In this document: positions 30,650 through 42,377 of the stretch, piece by piece
Position numbering within the stretch: the stretch's first letter is position 1
Layout of the letters: every line of letters begins with the position of its first letter
From: Odiellus spinosus
Lineage: Eukaryota; Arthropoda; Arachnida; Opiliones; Phalangiidae
DNA: 64,000 bases
NCBI GenBank assembly: GCA_963920705.1
Contig: OY987239.1
Location: 10,817,504 to 10,881,503, forward strand
Direction of reading: 5' to 3'
Notes under the pieces: model-generated
Databases searched by the model: none
What the model was told of the DNA's origin: nothing
The model's input: only the letters and a program-made list of their open reading frames with translations
Position numbers and translations under genes: made by a program

Positions 30650-31892
30650 AAGGGAGAATGGAACCTAATAACTGGTGGCCCAAACGTCGATTAAGCCTAA
30701 TTTCAAACGTCGATTAAGCCTAATTTCAAACTCCGATTAAGCCTAATTTCAAACTCCGATTAAGCCTAATTTCAAACGTCGATTAAGCCTAATTTCAAAC
30801 GTCGATTAAGCCTAATTTCAAACGTCGATTAAGCCTAATTTCAAACGTCGATTAAGCCTAATTTCAAATGTCGATTAAGCCTAATTTCAAACGTCGATTA
30901 AGCCTAATTTCAAACTCCGATTAAGCATAATTTTAAACGTCGATTAAGCATAATCTTAAACGTCGATTAAGCCTAATTTCAAACGTCGATTAAGCCTAAT
31001 TTCAAACGTCGATTAAGCCTAATTTCAAACGTCGATTAAGCCTAATTTCAAACGTCGATTAAGCCTAATTTCAAACGTCGATTAAGCCTAATTTCAAACG
31101 TCGATTAAGCCTAATTTCAAACGTCGATTAAGCCTAATTTCAAACGCAGGTTAAGCCTAATTTCAAACGCAGGTTAAGCCTAATTTCAAACGCAGGTTAA
31201 GCCTAATTTCAAACGCAGGTTAAGCCTAATTTCAAACGCAGGTTAAGCCTAATTTCAAACGCCGATTAAGCCTAATTTCAAACGCCGATTAAGCCTAATT
31301 TCAAACGCCGATTAAGCCTAATTTCAAACGCCGATTAAGCCTAATTTCAAACGTCGATTAAGCCTAATTTCAAACGTCGATTAAGCCTAATTTCAAACGT
31401 CGATTAAGCCTAATTTCAAACGTCGATTAAGCCTAATTTCAAACTCCGATTGAGCCTAATTTCAAACGTCGATTAAGCCTAATTTCAAACTCAGATTAAG
31501 CCTAATTTCAAACTCCGATTAAGCCTAATTTCAAACTCCGATTAAGCCTAATTTCAAACTCCGATTAAGCCTAATTTCAAACTCCGATTAAGCCTAATTT
31601 CAAACGTCGATTCAGCCTAATTTCAAACGCCGATTAAGCCTAATTTCAAACGCCGATTAAGCCTAATTTCCCACGTGGATTAAGCCTAATTTCAAACGCC
31701 GATTAAGCCTTTTATTATGAAGTTTTTTGCGATGTTTAACGATGAACGAAATGTTACACAGTAAGAGAAATTTCAGTAACTAATAATTACTATAAAAACG
31801 TCATTTGTTAACACAAAAGCTTGTGAAAGTCTTATTTTTTCGTTGATTTAAAATCGATAAATAAACTTATTTCATCTTCATTCTCCCTTTAG
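30650..31892. mobile_element. Element with foldback-family ends enclosing a 23-bp satellite
   Basis: It starts AAGGGAGAATGGAACCTAAT and ends CATTCTCCCTT, like the TTAA foldback family. Flanking TTAA is only partly kept. The inside from about 30693 to 31712 is about 44 copies of a 23-bp unit CGTCGATTAAGCCTAATTTC + AAA, with patches of variants (CTCCGATT, GCAGGTT, GCCGATT) in local runs. A lone unit exists at 36072-36096. Confidence 0.8.
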
Positions 31893-32143
31893 TTGAAATC
31901 TATTTTCCCTTTGTTATCTCCAATTATATTTAATAGGGAGTCTAAACTTTATTTCATGAAACTAAACTCGTTAAGCAAAATAAATTGAAAAAACAATTTA
32001 ACTAAAAATTTAGTTCGTGGTGAAATCTAATTTATTTCGTACCGTGAGTAAGCAGCTCCAGATATTAGGCACCTTGGACATAAAATTTTATATTTAAACT
32101 GGTTTAATTTACCTATTTTTGCAGAGAAAGAAATTAATGTACT

Positions 32144-32482
32144 CAGAAGTAGATGAAACCCTCCTTTGAAGTCTACTACTCCAATGTTCAATATAGCGCT
32201 CCTCTCTGTATGGGTAAAATTCCCAATTTTACGAGATCGGAGGGGGTCCTACTTCATACCCCCCTGTCTACGGAAAATTGGAAATTCTCTCTCTCCACAA
32301 ACGACGACGTTTTTTTGACGAGCTCCGAGGCTGCTAGAGATATTCGGTGGACGAACTCCCGCTCCGAAAATATCTACCGTTAGGAGGCGTACGAATCGCG
32401 CTTTTTGAAACTAACCCATACAGAGAGGGGTAGACAAGACCAGGGAGTAATAGACTTCAAAGGAGGGTTTCATCGGCTTCTG
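32144..32482 (+). mobile_element. CAGAAG-MITE copy 12
   Basis: Both ends intact; the flanks (ATGTACT / ATTCCAG) do not match. Lies downstream of IR gene 2. Confidence 0.9.
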
Positions 32483-32712
32483 ATTCCAGACATTTATTTT
32501 AGTTTTACACATTTAACAATTACCCTTACAAGCAAATATGTAATTACAAATATTATTTAAAACTTTTTTTCTGGACAATAGACTTGGGTGGGATTTATGA
32601 TAATCTATCAGACATTTTATTTTTATTTGATACTTATTTTAGTGTGATTTAATACATTTGGACGATCTTAAATAAGCTAATAAAAAGGGGTGAATTGAGA
32701 CATTATTTGGAC

Positions 32713-35700
32713 TTATATTTGGCCATTGACGTACAATTGTAAATTTCGAAAGGCAATCTCGAGTAAAAAGACCAAGGTCGAAAACATGGACATGTAGAAA
32801 TACAGAAAAAAGATTCCTCGGGCGTCTGACAATTTCTGGGCGACGAAAGCTTCGGCGGGTGGTTTCCAAGTGACAAACTCCAAATTGAAGATGTTCTCGA
32901 AGTCGTAGAAATCATCGCATTGCGTCTCGAACAACACTAGAACCCTACAATTGTGACATTAATTTAACGGTATTACGTGATACAAAATATGACTTACGCC
33001 AAATTCGCTACTTCCCTAAATTGTTGAGATTGGTATAACTGTTTGGACATGATCAAGCTCATGGTATCCATTTTTTCATCGTCTACCCCGATTTGAACAA
33101 GTGGCATATCATTCAGACTGCAGGGTTCGTCTTCATTACCGAGACACTCCCTCTCCTTAATGTTTTGTAAGTCAAAACCCAGGATTCGGTTGACGTATTC
33201 GCGATGGATGACCAGCGCCTTTTTGTCCCGCTTGTCGGCCAATTCAAAATAGAATTCGTCTTGTATCATGTCGGTCGGATCTAAAAGTTGCCTGTTACCC
33301 CAGATTTGATCGTACAGTTTTTTCATGTGATTATTCTGATTTTTCTGTAACGAACGAATGAAATTAATTACTGTGAATCAGAAGCCGATGAAACCCTCCT
33401 TTGAAGTCTATTACTCCCGGGTCTTGTCTACCCCTCTCTGTATGGGTTAGTTTCAAAAAGCGCGATTCGTACGCCTCCTAACGGTAGATATTTTCGGAGC
33501 GGGAGTTCGTCGAGCGAATATCTGTAGCAACCTTGGAGTTCGTCAAGCAAACGTCGTCGAATGTGGAGAGAGAGAAATTTCCAATTTTCCGTAGACAGGG
33601 GGTATGAAGTAGGACCCCTCCGATCTCGTAAAATTGGGAATTTTACCCATACAGAGAGGAGCGCTATATCGAAGATTAGAGTAGTAGACTTCAAAGGAGG
33701 GTTTCATCTACTTCTGCCTTAAATAATAACGTACCATGAAACTGATGTATCGGAATACCATGGCATTTCTCATGACAAAAGGCTTGACGTCACTATGGTC
33801 GGCGAGAATTTTCATAGAAGGGATGGTCTCGTACGTCTTTATAGAAAACTCTGATTTCAGTGAACTCGAGAGGTCGATGTAGATGACGAGCACTCCGATC
33901 AACCACGAGACGCACGCGATACGCGCTGACGGAACTGACGTCAGATTCGGATAAGCTTCAATTGATAAGAAGATATTGTAACACCACGATGGCATATTTT
34001 AGAATTGACTTACGTTCGTAGAAGAAAGTGAAAAAGGTGTCCCAGAAATTAAGCATTATGTCCATTAAAAATGAGCGCGATGGACGCGACACGGACAAAC
34101 GAATGGACACGGTCAGCAATAAAGAAATAACGCAACAAGATACCACGAACAAAACGGAGACCTGAAACGAAAGATGTACATTGGTCCTTTGGTGAACGGT
34201 TTGTTGCGTCATTATGTACCATTGTCTCCATTTTGAGGAGATTGAGGGAAGGAATGACTTTGAGTGGTGGTACCGCGGTAACTATAACGGTTTCGCTGAA
34301 TGAAAATATTGAGGTTGGGAAGGCCTCGTCACACCCGTACAAGGTCAAACCATCGAAGGGAACGAAGAGGAAGTCAATCATGTTACCCTGTGTCAATAAG
34401 GAAAGCCAATGAGATGTAACAGAAGTAGATGAAACCCTCCTTTGAAGTCTATTACTCCCTGGTCTTGTCTACCCCTCTCTGTATGGGTTAGTTTCAAAAA
34501 GCGCGATTCGTACGCCTCCTAACGGGAGATATTTGCGGAGCGGGAGTTCGTCGAGCGAATATCTCTAGCAGCCTTGGAGTTCGCCAAAAAAACGTCGTCG
34601 TTTGTGGAGAGAGAGAATTTCCAATTTTCCGTAGACAGGGGGGTATGAAGTAGGACCCCTCCGATCTCGTAAAATTGTGAATTTTACCCATACGGAGAGG
34701 AGCGCTATATCGAAGATTAGAGTAGTAGACTTCAAAGGAGGGTTTCATCTACTTCTGGATGTAAGCTAAGATCTTTCTGCATTGGCTGTTGAGAACAGAC
34801 CGATAACGCGATAATCTTACCAAGACGTTACAATAATCAATTTGAATTGTATTACTCTTCGAGGGGGCTTAGAAGATTAGGCGGTTTGTTTATTTAACTT
34901 ACGTCAGAACTCATGTTTAAGGAACAGTTGAAATTGACCACGTTATCGAAGGGAACCCAGTCGAATACCACACTAAAAAAACACACATTTAATTATTATA
35001 CTAATGCCAAGAATCCATTCAGGTTCCATAAGAATATGGGAGGGCCGCGATTCAATAACCATCCTCCCAAACTTTGTAGCAAAAGTTCGTCCACTTCGAA
35101 TCGATTTTTCAAGCAAATCGCTCCTGACATTATATTATTAACCCGCGCCACTAACGACCTTGACGTAATATTTTGGGTAATAAAAATGTAGCCGACCGAA
35201 AAAAGATCTAAGCGTACAAATGTGGCGAAAATTAGCAGACGAACTTTTGTTACAAAGTTTGGGAGGATGGTACCAGAGGCTAAAGCTATGCTCCCATATT
35301 CTTATGGAACCTGAATGGATTCTTGCTAATGCTAAATGATGATTTCGGCAATGAGACAACTTGTTATCCCAGAAAATTTAGTTTTTAAAATTATATTACT
35401 TTGCATTGAAAACACGGTCAATGTATTCCTTCATGCCGTAATACAGATTAACCGCTGGTTTCAAAATTTGCGTTTCCTTTATTAAAAGAAATGTGTTATA
35501 AAATGAAACCGAGAAGTATTTGTTATACTCACCATTATTATTCCAATTATTATATCGGTTTTGTTTTTAAATCTAAAATAATATTGGAAATATTTGCATA
35601 TATTAACCCTGACTATAGGAGTCTACTTATTTATTGGACCAACTGTTTAAGTATAATTTACCTGTACTTGAAATATCCAGATACCTCTTCTATTAAATCA

Positions 35701-35720
35701 CGGTTAGAAAAACGAGACAT
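32713..35720 (-). CDS. Divergent ionotropic receptor (IR gene 2), 9 exons, 453 aa
   Basis: Tandem paralogue of IR gene 1 with the same nine exons and phases: 35720-35662, 35572-35533, 35476-35400, 34972-34903, 34387-34220, 34161-34014, 33955-33735, 33344-32998, 32944-32713 (TAA). It keeps M1 (VSVLFVVSCCVISLLLTVSI), the pore segment NFWDTFFTFFYER, M3 with SARIACVSWLIGVLVIY, the S2 cysteine pair CLGNEDEPC and M4 (ARGIFFLYFYMSM...). The 58-bp intron between exons 5 and 6 is conserved. Exon 8 is one codon shorter, and the C-terminal tail is about 21 residues shorter because of an earlier stop. No disabling change was found. The S1 arginine is missing here too. The partner co-receptor is not in the window. 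Confidence 0.85.
33379..33716 (-). mobile_element. CAGAAG-MITE copy 13 (intron 7 of IR gene 2)
   Basis: Full length, flanks unmatched. Independent of copy 11 in the paralogue. Its end is 19 bp from the exon 7 donor. Confidence 0.9.
34420..34757 (-). mobile_element. CAGAAG-MITE copy 14 (intron 4 of IR gene 2)
   Basis: Target duplication GATGTAA on both sides. About 30 bp upstream of the exon 5 acceptor. Confidence 0.93.
35008..35325. mobile_element. CAAGAATCC-MITE copy 2 (intron 3 of IR gene 2)
   Basis: Target duplication CTAATGC, 7 bp (35001-35007, 35326-35332). Both inverted ends intact. Confidence 0.92.
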
Positions 35721-36117
35721 ATTTTCCTCGTCAATAATCATTTTTAATAACCAATTAATGGAACTAAATCACAGAATTTAGTCGAGACTGGTGGCAATTT
35801 TTTTTACTGTATCCGCGTTATTTATATTTAAATACAACGACTCCACTTATACTCAAAATCCTGGCTCTATCCTCGAAGTGAGGTTCTGGTTCGTTTGTTC
35901 TCGCTGACGCGTAGCTTTCAGGTTTTACGAACCTTAATTAGGGGGACGCAGTATCGACTTAGCTAGCCTGGCAATTACGTACGAAATTTACCCGGTTTTA
36001 ACATTTACAATTAAACTAGGTCAGCACTGAAAACGTTAGTTTGCAAAACGAACAGGAAGTGAATGTTTTATGCCTAATTTCAAACGTCGATTATGTTCCT
36101 CCCTTTATAGACAATAC
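35721..36117. other. Upstream region of IR gene 2 with a lone 23-bp unit
   Basis: Promoter by position. 36072-36096 (GCCTAATTTCAAACGTCGAT) is one unit of the satellite expanded at 30693-31712, next to TCCTCCCTTTATAG, which resembles the end of the foldback family. Confidence 0.5.
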
Positions 36118-36440
36118 CAGAAGCCGATGAAACCCTCCTTTGAAGTCTATTACTCCCTGGTCTTGTCTACCCCTCTCTATATGGGTTAGTTTCAAAAAGC
36201 GCGATTCGTACGCCTCCTAACGGTAGATATTTTCGGAGCGGGAGTTCGTCGAGCGAATATCTCTAGCAGGCTCGGAGTTCGTCAAAAAAACGTCGTCGTT
36301 TGTGGAGAGAGAGAATTTCCAATTTTCCGTAGACAGGGGGGATGAAGTAGGACCCCTCCGATCTCGGAAAATTGTGAATTTTACCCATACAGAGAGGAGA
36401 GCTATATCGAACATTAGAGTGAGGGTTTCATCGGCTTCTG
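36118..36440 (-). mobile_element. CAGAAG-MITE copy 15, internal deletion
   Basis: Lacks about 14 bp (AGTAGACTTCAAAG) just inside the 3' end. Flanks ACAATAC / ATATACT. Confidence 0.88.
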
Positions 36441-36889
36441 ATATACTATATATAGAATGAATTGTTTTTCTTAACCATGAAGTTGTCTCATAATTTAATT
36501 TAATAATTATCTAGGTCAATTATCATGTCAATTAATTTTGGGTATGTGATTACTATAATTATATATTTAAAAACTGCCTTGCCACCTAAAAAAAGGTATA
36601 GTCTTAATACACCGTTTTTTCCCATGTAAGTGGTCTTCATAAAGTATAGTTATCGATCGTTCGTGTTAAAGCTTAATGATCGACAACTAACGCGTTACCC
36701 GCCTTCTAGCGTTAATTTCACTTCATAAACTAATCAAATAGTTGATAGAAAATTAAATAATCGATTATGTACGATGTCCAAACAATAAATTTGTAAGTTG
36801 AGTCCACAACCTTTCTAAAATTTCGTCCGAAAAATTTGTTAAAAATTGAGATGTCCCCACTTATTACAATTTGATATTGTAATTATCTG
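36441..36889. other. No gene; AT-rich spacer
   Basis: Nothing recognisable. Confidence 0.5.
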
Positions 36890-37565
36890 GGTAATATTAT
36901 GTTTATTCTGATATTTCGTAGTGAATATGTTTTTAATTTACTATGTAGGCTTAGCAAGGATCAATAGCCACTTTCCCAAAAATCATAGAAGCACACAGTA
37001 CTTAGTGACTGGCTTTATATCCAATTAAAATGCTAGGAAAAATGATGTTCATGCTGATATTTTGTAGTGAATCTGTTTTTAATTTACTATGTAGGCTTAG
37101 CAAGGATCTATAGCCACTTCCCCAAAAATCATAGAAGCACACTTAGTGACTGTCACACCCGGTTTAGTTGGATTTATATCCAATTAAAATGCTAGGAAAA
37201 ATGATGTTCATGCTGATATTTCTTAGTGAATCTGTTTTTAATTTACTTTGTTGGCTTAGCAAGGATCTATAGCCACTTTCCCAAAAATCATAGAAGCACA
37301 CAGTACTTAGTGACTGTCACAACCGGTATAGTTGGCTTTATATCCAATTAAAATGCTAGGAAAAATGATATTTATGCTGATATTTCGTAGTGAATCTGTT
37401 CTTAATTTACTATGTAGGCTTAGCAAGGATCTATAGCTACTTTCCCATAAATCATAGAAGCACACAGTACTTAGTGACTGTCACACCCGGTTTAGTTGGC
37501 TTTATATCCAATTAAAATGCTAGGAAAAATTATATTCATGCTGATATTTCGTTGTGAATCTGTTT
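36890..37565. repeat. Tandem repeat of about 163-bp units, about 4 copies
   Basis: Landmarks: GATATTTCGTAGTGAATCTG, TATGTAGGCTTAGCAAGGAT, CATAGAAGCACACAGTACTT, AATTAAAATGCTAGGAAAAA. Copies differ by point changes and small deletions (the first is about 146 bp), so the array is old or no longer homogenised. Confidence 0.9.
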
Positions 37566-37892
37566 TTTGTAAATGAATATTTTGCTACGCTTTTAAAGGT
37601 CATGAACTTTATATTTGGACAATGGGACTGCCTTGTTAACTCGTTTCTATTTCGCTATTCTCTAAAAACAATTTATTAGGACCTATTCTAAACATTATAT
37701 GAATGTCTATTACATTCTTTTTACGACCCCTTTACGGTCCCTTATCATGGATGTAAAAATACACCCTAAGAATTTACTTCTAAAAACAAAAAACCTAAGA
37801 AGGAGCACTCAGTGCCTCCTCCACCAACCACTGCAGACTCTAATGCCACCAGATATAAGACAAATAACTAATAACACGGAGCATAAACAACT
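37566..37892. other. No gene recognised
   Basis: A 70-codon open frame (37699-37911) runs into DR-E and has no recognisable domain; I do not call it a gene. Confidence 0.5.
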
Positions 37893-38380
37893 GGATTTTA
37901 TTTTCGGATAAATTGTTCGTAACTAAAACAATGAAATTTCTATATTCGTATAATTGTTAAATGGTTTACACGAAGATAAGCCTTCGCCGCTTTATCTACC
38001 TACAAATTAACTCGTTTTCAACACGTATAACGATGGATAATTCGCGTTTCCAGAGTCTAAAATATAAGAAAAAAATTTCAAAATTGACTTTTAATTCGAA
38101 GAATATAAATAAAACGACGAAACTAAGATTTTAAATCATCTTTTTATTCGTTATTTTTCACGGAAAATCAATTTTGAATGTTTTTTATCCGAACGTATAA
38201 CGCGGATAATATTCTAAGATAAGTTGCCATTTTTGTTGGATAATAAAAACGGATATGGATTAGGTTTTTTTTACTTTATCTTCGTATAAGTTAACTCGAA
38301 TGAAGTCTATGTTTTAATCAAACAGATAATATACATCAGAATTTAGTAGATTTTATCCAATTAATAAAAATTATACGAAT
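37893..38380 (+). repeat. DR-E copy 6
   Basis: Long copy including the right part (GTTGCCATTTTTGTTGGATA, AAAACGGATATGGATTAGG). Confidence 0.75.
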
Positions 38381-38974
38381 TCCTAGCTCTACTTTTTGAG
38401 CAAGATATTTGTAAGACCCATTTCGAGTCTATGTTTTATTCTCCTTGCCCAAAAGCTTCCATAGGGTTTTAGTCCCAAATTTTCGTCGTGGGGGTTGTAG
38501 GAGAATGGAAATGTAAGAGTGGACGCTGATCCTTACTCGAAAGAAAGGCTGATGCTGTCAAGAAAATTGCTTCCACCTCTTTTGCCGCAAATGAAGAGCC
38601 CATTTTGACATAAAGACAACGCGACCAGCGTGCCCAACGCCGTGTAACCTCTAGAAATGACCCTCCTTCTGCAGTTTGTCCACCCACTCAGTTTGCAAAA
38701 ACAAGATTCAAAGTCAATGAAAGAGAGGGGAAAGCCTTAGTGGAATTATTACCAGTTTTTCTTTATCCCCCCGCCTTCGAACTGTACTGGTTCTGTTTCG
38801 AGTGCGCGGACAATTCGAGCAACAACGGGGTAATAACCATTACCTTCTTAACCTCGCTGAGTGGTTGGAATCTTTTTTTTTTTTTTTTCTTCGAGACAAA
38901 TAAACCTAAGACTTTTTTATCCAAATATACCTGTAGTAGCAGATTCTTAGAGCTCGGAATTCGTTTAATTTTTA
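38381..38974. other. Insert between two inverted DR-E copies
   Basis: DR-E flanks this stretch in opposite orientations (37893-38380 and 38975-39350), so the whole 37893-39350 unit could be a larger element with DR-E as inverted ends. Inside, forward-strand frames around 38530-38620 (AAVKK/FAAxEEP-like, with stops) could be a decayed element gene; not identifiable. A T18 run is at 38874-38891. Confidence 0.4.
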
Positions 38975-39350
38975 TTAATTGGATAAAATCTACTGATGTA
39001 TATTATCTGTTTGATTAAAAATAGACTTCATTCGAGTTAATTTATTCGAAGATAAAGTAACAAAAACGTAATCCATATCCGTTTTTATTATCCAACTAAA
39101 ATGGCAACTTATCTTAGAATATTATCCGATGCGTTATACGTTCGGATAAAAAACATTCAAAATTTATTTCCGTGAAAAATAACGAATAAAAAGATGATTT
39201 AAAATCTTAGTTTCGTCGTTTTATTTATATTCTTCGAATTAAAAGTCAATTTTGAAATTTTTTTTCTTATATTTTAGACTAATTCTGGCTGGAAACGTGA
39301 ATTTCTTATCCATCGTTATGGGTTTGAAAACGACTAATTTGTAGGTAGAT
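38975..39350 (-). repeat. DR-E copy 7, inverted
   Basis: Inverse of copy 6. Confidence 0.75.
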
Positions 39351-39708
39351 TTTAAGAACATATCTTATAAGATAGATTTTAATTTATTATAATGACTCGT
39401 ATAAATGATAATCCGAAGTATATGGTTTTTATTTTGAAACCCCAAAGGGTATTCGTTCTTAAATAGTAAAGATTTATTTCCCTGGGAAAAAGAAGACTTG
39501 AAAGCTTTTGTTTTTATTCGCACGCTAGGTTCGTGAGATTTATCAGTCCGTTATTTCACGTTTGTCAAATTGTCTCATTACCTCTCGCCATTTCACCCAA
39601 TGTTTTATTTTCGCTTGCCTAGCGGTCTTAAGCCAATCACAGTTAACACCACATACTAGTCCTTTTTTCTCGTTTTAAAGTGAGACGCTAAGAATTTCTT
39701 TCCAGCTC

Positions 39709-40350
39709 TTAATAGCTACGGCAGAAGTAGATGAAACCCTCCTTTGAAGTCTATTACTCCCGGGTCTTGTCTACCCCTCTCTGTATGGGTTATTCTCAAA
39801 AGGCGCGATCCGTACGCCTCCTAACGGTAGATATTTTCGGAGCGGGAGTTCGTCCAGCGAATATCTCTAGCAGTCTTGGAGTTCGTCCAAAAAACGTCGT
39901 CGTTTGTGGAGAGAGAGAATTTCCAATTTTCCGTAGACAGGGGGGATGAAGTAGGACCCGTCCGATCTCGTAAAATTGTGAATTTTACCCATACAGAGAG
40001 GAGCGCTACATGGAACATTGGAGTAGTAGACTTCAAAGGAGGGTTTCATCGGCTTCTGGCTACGGTCACACTAGTATTTTTTAATCGATTTGAAACGGTG
40101 AAATCGAAACGATATTTAAATCGTCAGGAATCGTTTTAAACCTCACGAGTTCACCCATTATCGTTATAAATCGATTTATCGTAGCTTCATCTATCGGTTG
40201 TTGAACGTCCGAATCGTACGAAACTGGTTCCCGAAGCAGTTTCGTAAAAATCGAATCATATCGATTGGAGAAAGACTCCCGTTCACACGATTCTAGAGAA
40301 ACGTTTTGAATTGGTTTAAATCGATTCCAATGCCTAGTATGAACGCATCT
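39709..40350. mobile_element. GTTCACAC/TAGTATGAACGC element copy 1, split by a MITE
   Basis: The left end TTAATAGCTACGG is separated from the remainder (GCTACGGTCACACTAG..., from 40059) by a CAGAAG-MITE. The right end is ...CCTAGTATGAACGC. It shares TTATCGTAGCTTCATCTATC-type core sequence (40173-40200) with the copy at 44325-44733. Confidence 0.75.
39722..40058 (-). mobile_element. CAGAAG-MITE copy 16 (nested)
   Basis: Target duplication GCTACGG on both sides. Nested inside the preceding element, hence younger than it. Confidence 0.93.
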
Positions 40351-40368
40351 TCTGATTCACTTTTTTAA

Positions 40369-40835
40369 AGGGAGAATCAAAGGCCGAAACAACCTATTTT
40401 TAATCGATTAAGAATGCTAAAATAATGAGAAAAACAATAATATAACTCATCAAAAATATTTCGTTATTTTTATAATCAATTTCCAAAGTTTCGATGCTAA
40501 GCCTTGGCTGCCTAGTTCGGTGAACTAGGCTAGCACGATATGTATTTTTTTTTAAATATTCGCGGCTGTTCTTGTCGCCAATCACGAGCGAGTACGCGTA
40601 TTTTAAAAAAACGCGTACTCGCTCTTGATTGGCGACTAAATCAGACGGGAATATTAAAAAAAATACGGCTCGTGTTCGCCTAGTTCGCCGAGCTAGGTAG
40701 CCAAGGCTTAGCATCTGCAAGTTTCATAACTTTGGAAATTGATTATAAAATAAGGAAATATTATTGGTGAGTTTTATTATTGTTTTTCTCATTATTGTAG
40801 CATTCTTAATCGATTTAAAATAGGTTGTTTGGCCT
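40369..40835. mobile_element. 467-bp palindrome flanked by TTAA
   Basis: TTAA at 40365-40368 and 40836-40839. The arms pair along almost their whole length (for example AATCGATTAAGAATGCTA / TAGCATTCTTAATCGATT, and GATGCTAAGCCTTGGCTGCC with its inverse). The centre is CGCGTACTCG inverted around a T/A tract at about 40585-40625. The left end AGGGAGAATCAAAGGCCG is an extended version of the right end and resembles the foldback family. The open frame at 40400-40720 is a by-product. Confidence 0.85.
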
Positions 40836-41272
40836 TTAAATCAGGTGTAAAAATTTTTCAAGAGTGGTACCACCAAAAAAAACCTTTTTTCGCGTGTATT
40901 TTCGGTTCGATGAGCCTGAAGCAGTTTGCAGGAATTGAAAACTGTGTTGCAATTCTTTTTAAGGCTGCGTCCATTAATCATGTGTTTTTTGGGCGAAGCG
41001 TCGCTAGGACTAATGCAGCGCGACCGCGAAGCCCCGTAACTTCAATCCTTTTTCCTAGCTGACCTCAGGCTTCTATTTCCACCCTTTGTCAGCCTCAAAA
41101 CAATAGTTTTTTCCCGTATTTTTTGTAATTGCCTTTTTTCCGGCGCTGAAAAATTTATTTTTCCAAACGAATGCTATCTTGAAAAGGGTTAAAATTTGCT
41201 GTTAAAAACAGATATAACAATGAAGATACCTAGCCTTCTAAGCCTGAAAGATGCCATGTTGAATAGTATAAG
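40836..41272. other. No gene recognised
   Basis: An open frame at 40829-41062 starts in the palindrome end and shows no domain. Confidence 0.45.
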
Positions 41273-41692
41273 CAGATGTATATAATAACCCCCTTCGGGG
41301 GGAAGTATGAAAGCCCCTATACTACCAATGCTAAAAATCACGAACAACAAGAGCCCGCTGCTGACTATCTAGGCCACTAGCTCGCGCTGGACTTCTCAAT
41401 GTCGCTACTCTAGTAAATGGTCTTTGTATAAACAAGACGGCTCGATTTGCGTTTAGAACTTCCTGTCTCGGGAGTCAGGCTGTCTGTTAAAATGGAGTCG
41501 AAGGTTGACTTCGGCTCGCGAGTTCCGGAAGCGCGCGTAGGGAAAATTTAGTCAGGTTCAAAATGGTGTAACTATTTTTTGGGAGTAAAGCGGTGTGTCG
41601 ATCCGCCGCGATTTACGCCGGGCACTCGTTGTTCGTCGATTTTGCCTACCTTTCATACTTCCCCCCCGAAGGGGGTTATTATATACCTCTGG
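41273..41692 (-). mobile_element. CCAGAGG element copy 3
   Basis: Same orientation as copy 2 and closely similar to it. The left end is mutated (CAGATGTATATAATAACC); no clear target duplication. Confidence 0.85.
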
Positions 41693-41874
41693 TATGAGGT
41701 TGTTTCGGCGCATTTGATCAAGGTAAGAAATATGAGGAGTCTCAGCTCTACGTTTTAATTTGGGGCCTAAATTGATTTGTCGTGGATTCGCGGCTTTCTT
41801 CCTAATCTCGTAATCAAATTTAAATGTATTAACGGCAGTAAATAGGGCTCTTTGTTCATCTTATAATGACAGAT

Positions 41875-42052
41875 CTTTCCTTATCCATCGTTATACGTTT
41901 GAAAACGAGTAATTTGTAGGTAGATAAAGCGGCGAAGGCTTATCTTCGGGTAAACCTTTTAACAATTATACGAATATAGAAATTTCATTGTTTTAGTTAC
42001 AATTTATCCGAAAATAAAATATCTGAAAATATACGAATAACGGAAGATAATC
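41875..42052 (-). repeat. DR-E copy 8, partial, inverted
   Basis: Contains only the left ~180 bp of the family. Confidence 0.7.
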
Positions 42053-42377
42053 CGATTCCCAGCTTATCCTATTAATCCATGCTTAAGCCGATGAATATAT
42101 TTGAAATCGGTCTTGTCCACAATTACGTCGTTCTATTTTTCTTCCTCTTAGTCAACCTTTTTAGTTAAGAAGCTAAACATTGAAGAAGATTGAAAATAAC
42201 CAAAAAAAATCTTATCAGTCTAAGGACTAACTTATAGACGTTCCTTTCTTAAAGAAGGCGACGTCAGCCTGAACAAACTGACCCCGGGAGGAAATTGTTT
42301 TCGCCCGAGTAAAAGGGGGTTCAAAGGATAAGTGAAAAAGATAATCCATTCTTCTTAATTTAAGGATATAACATTAT

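Noticed and set aside
40400..40720. 106-codon minus-strand frame
   Set aside because: It lies inside the 467-bp palindrome and has no family match; palindrome arms create it by chance.
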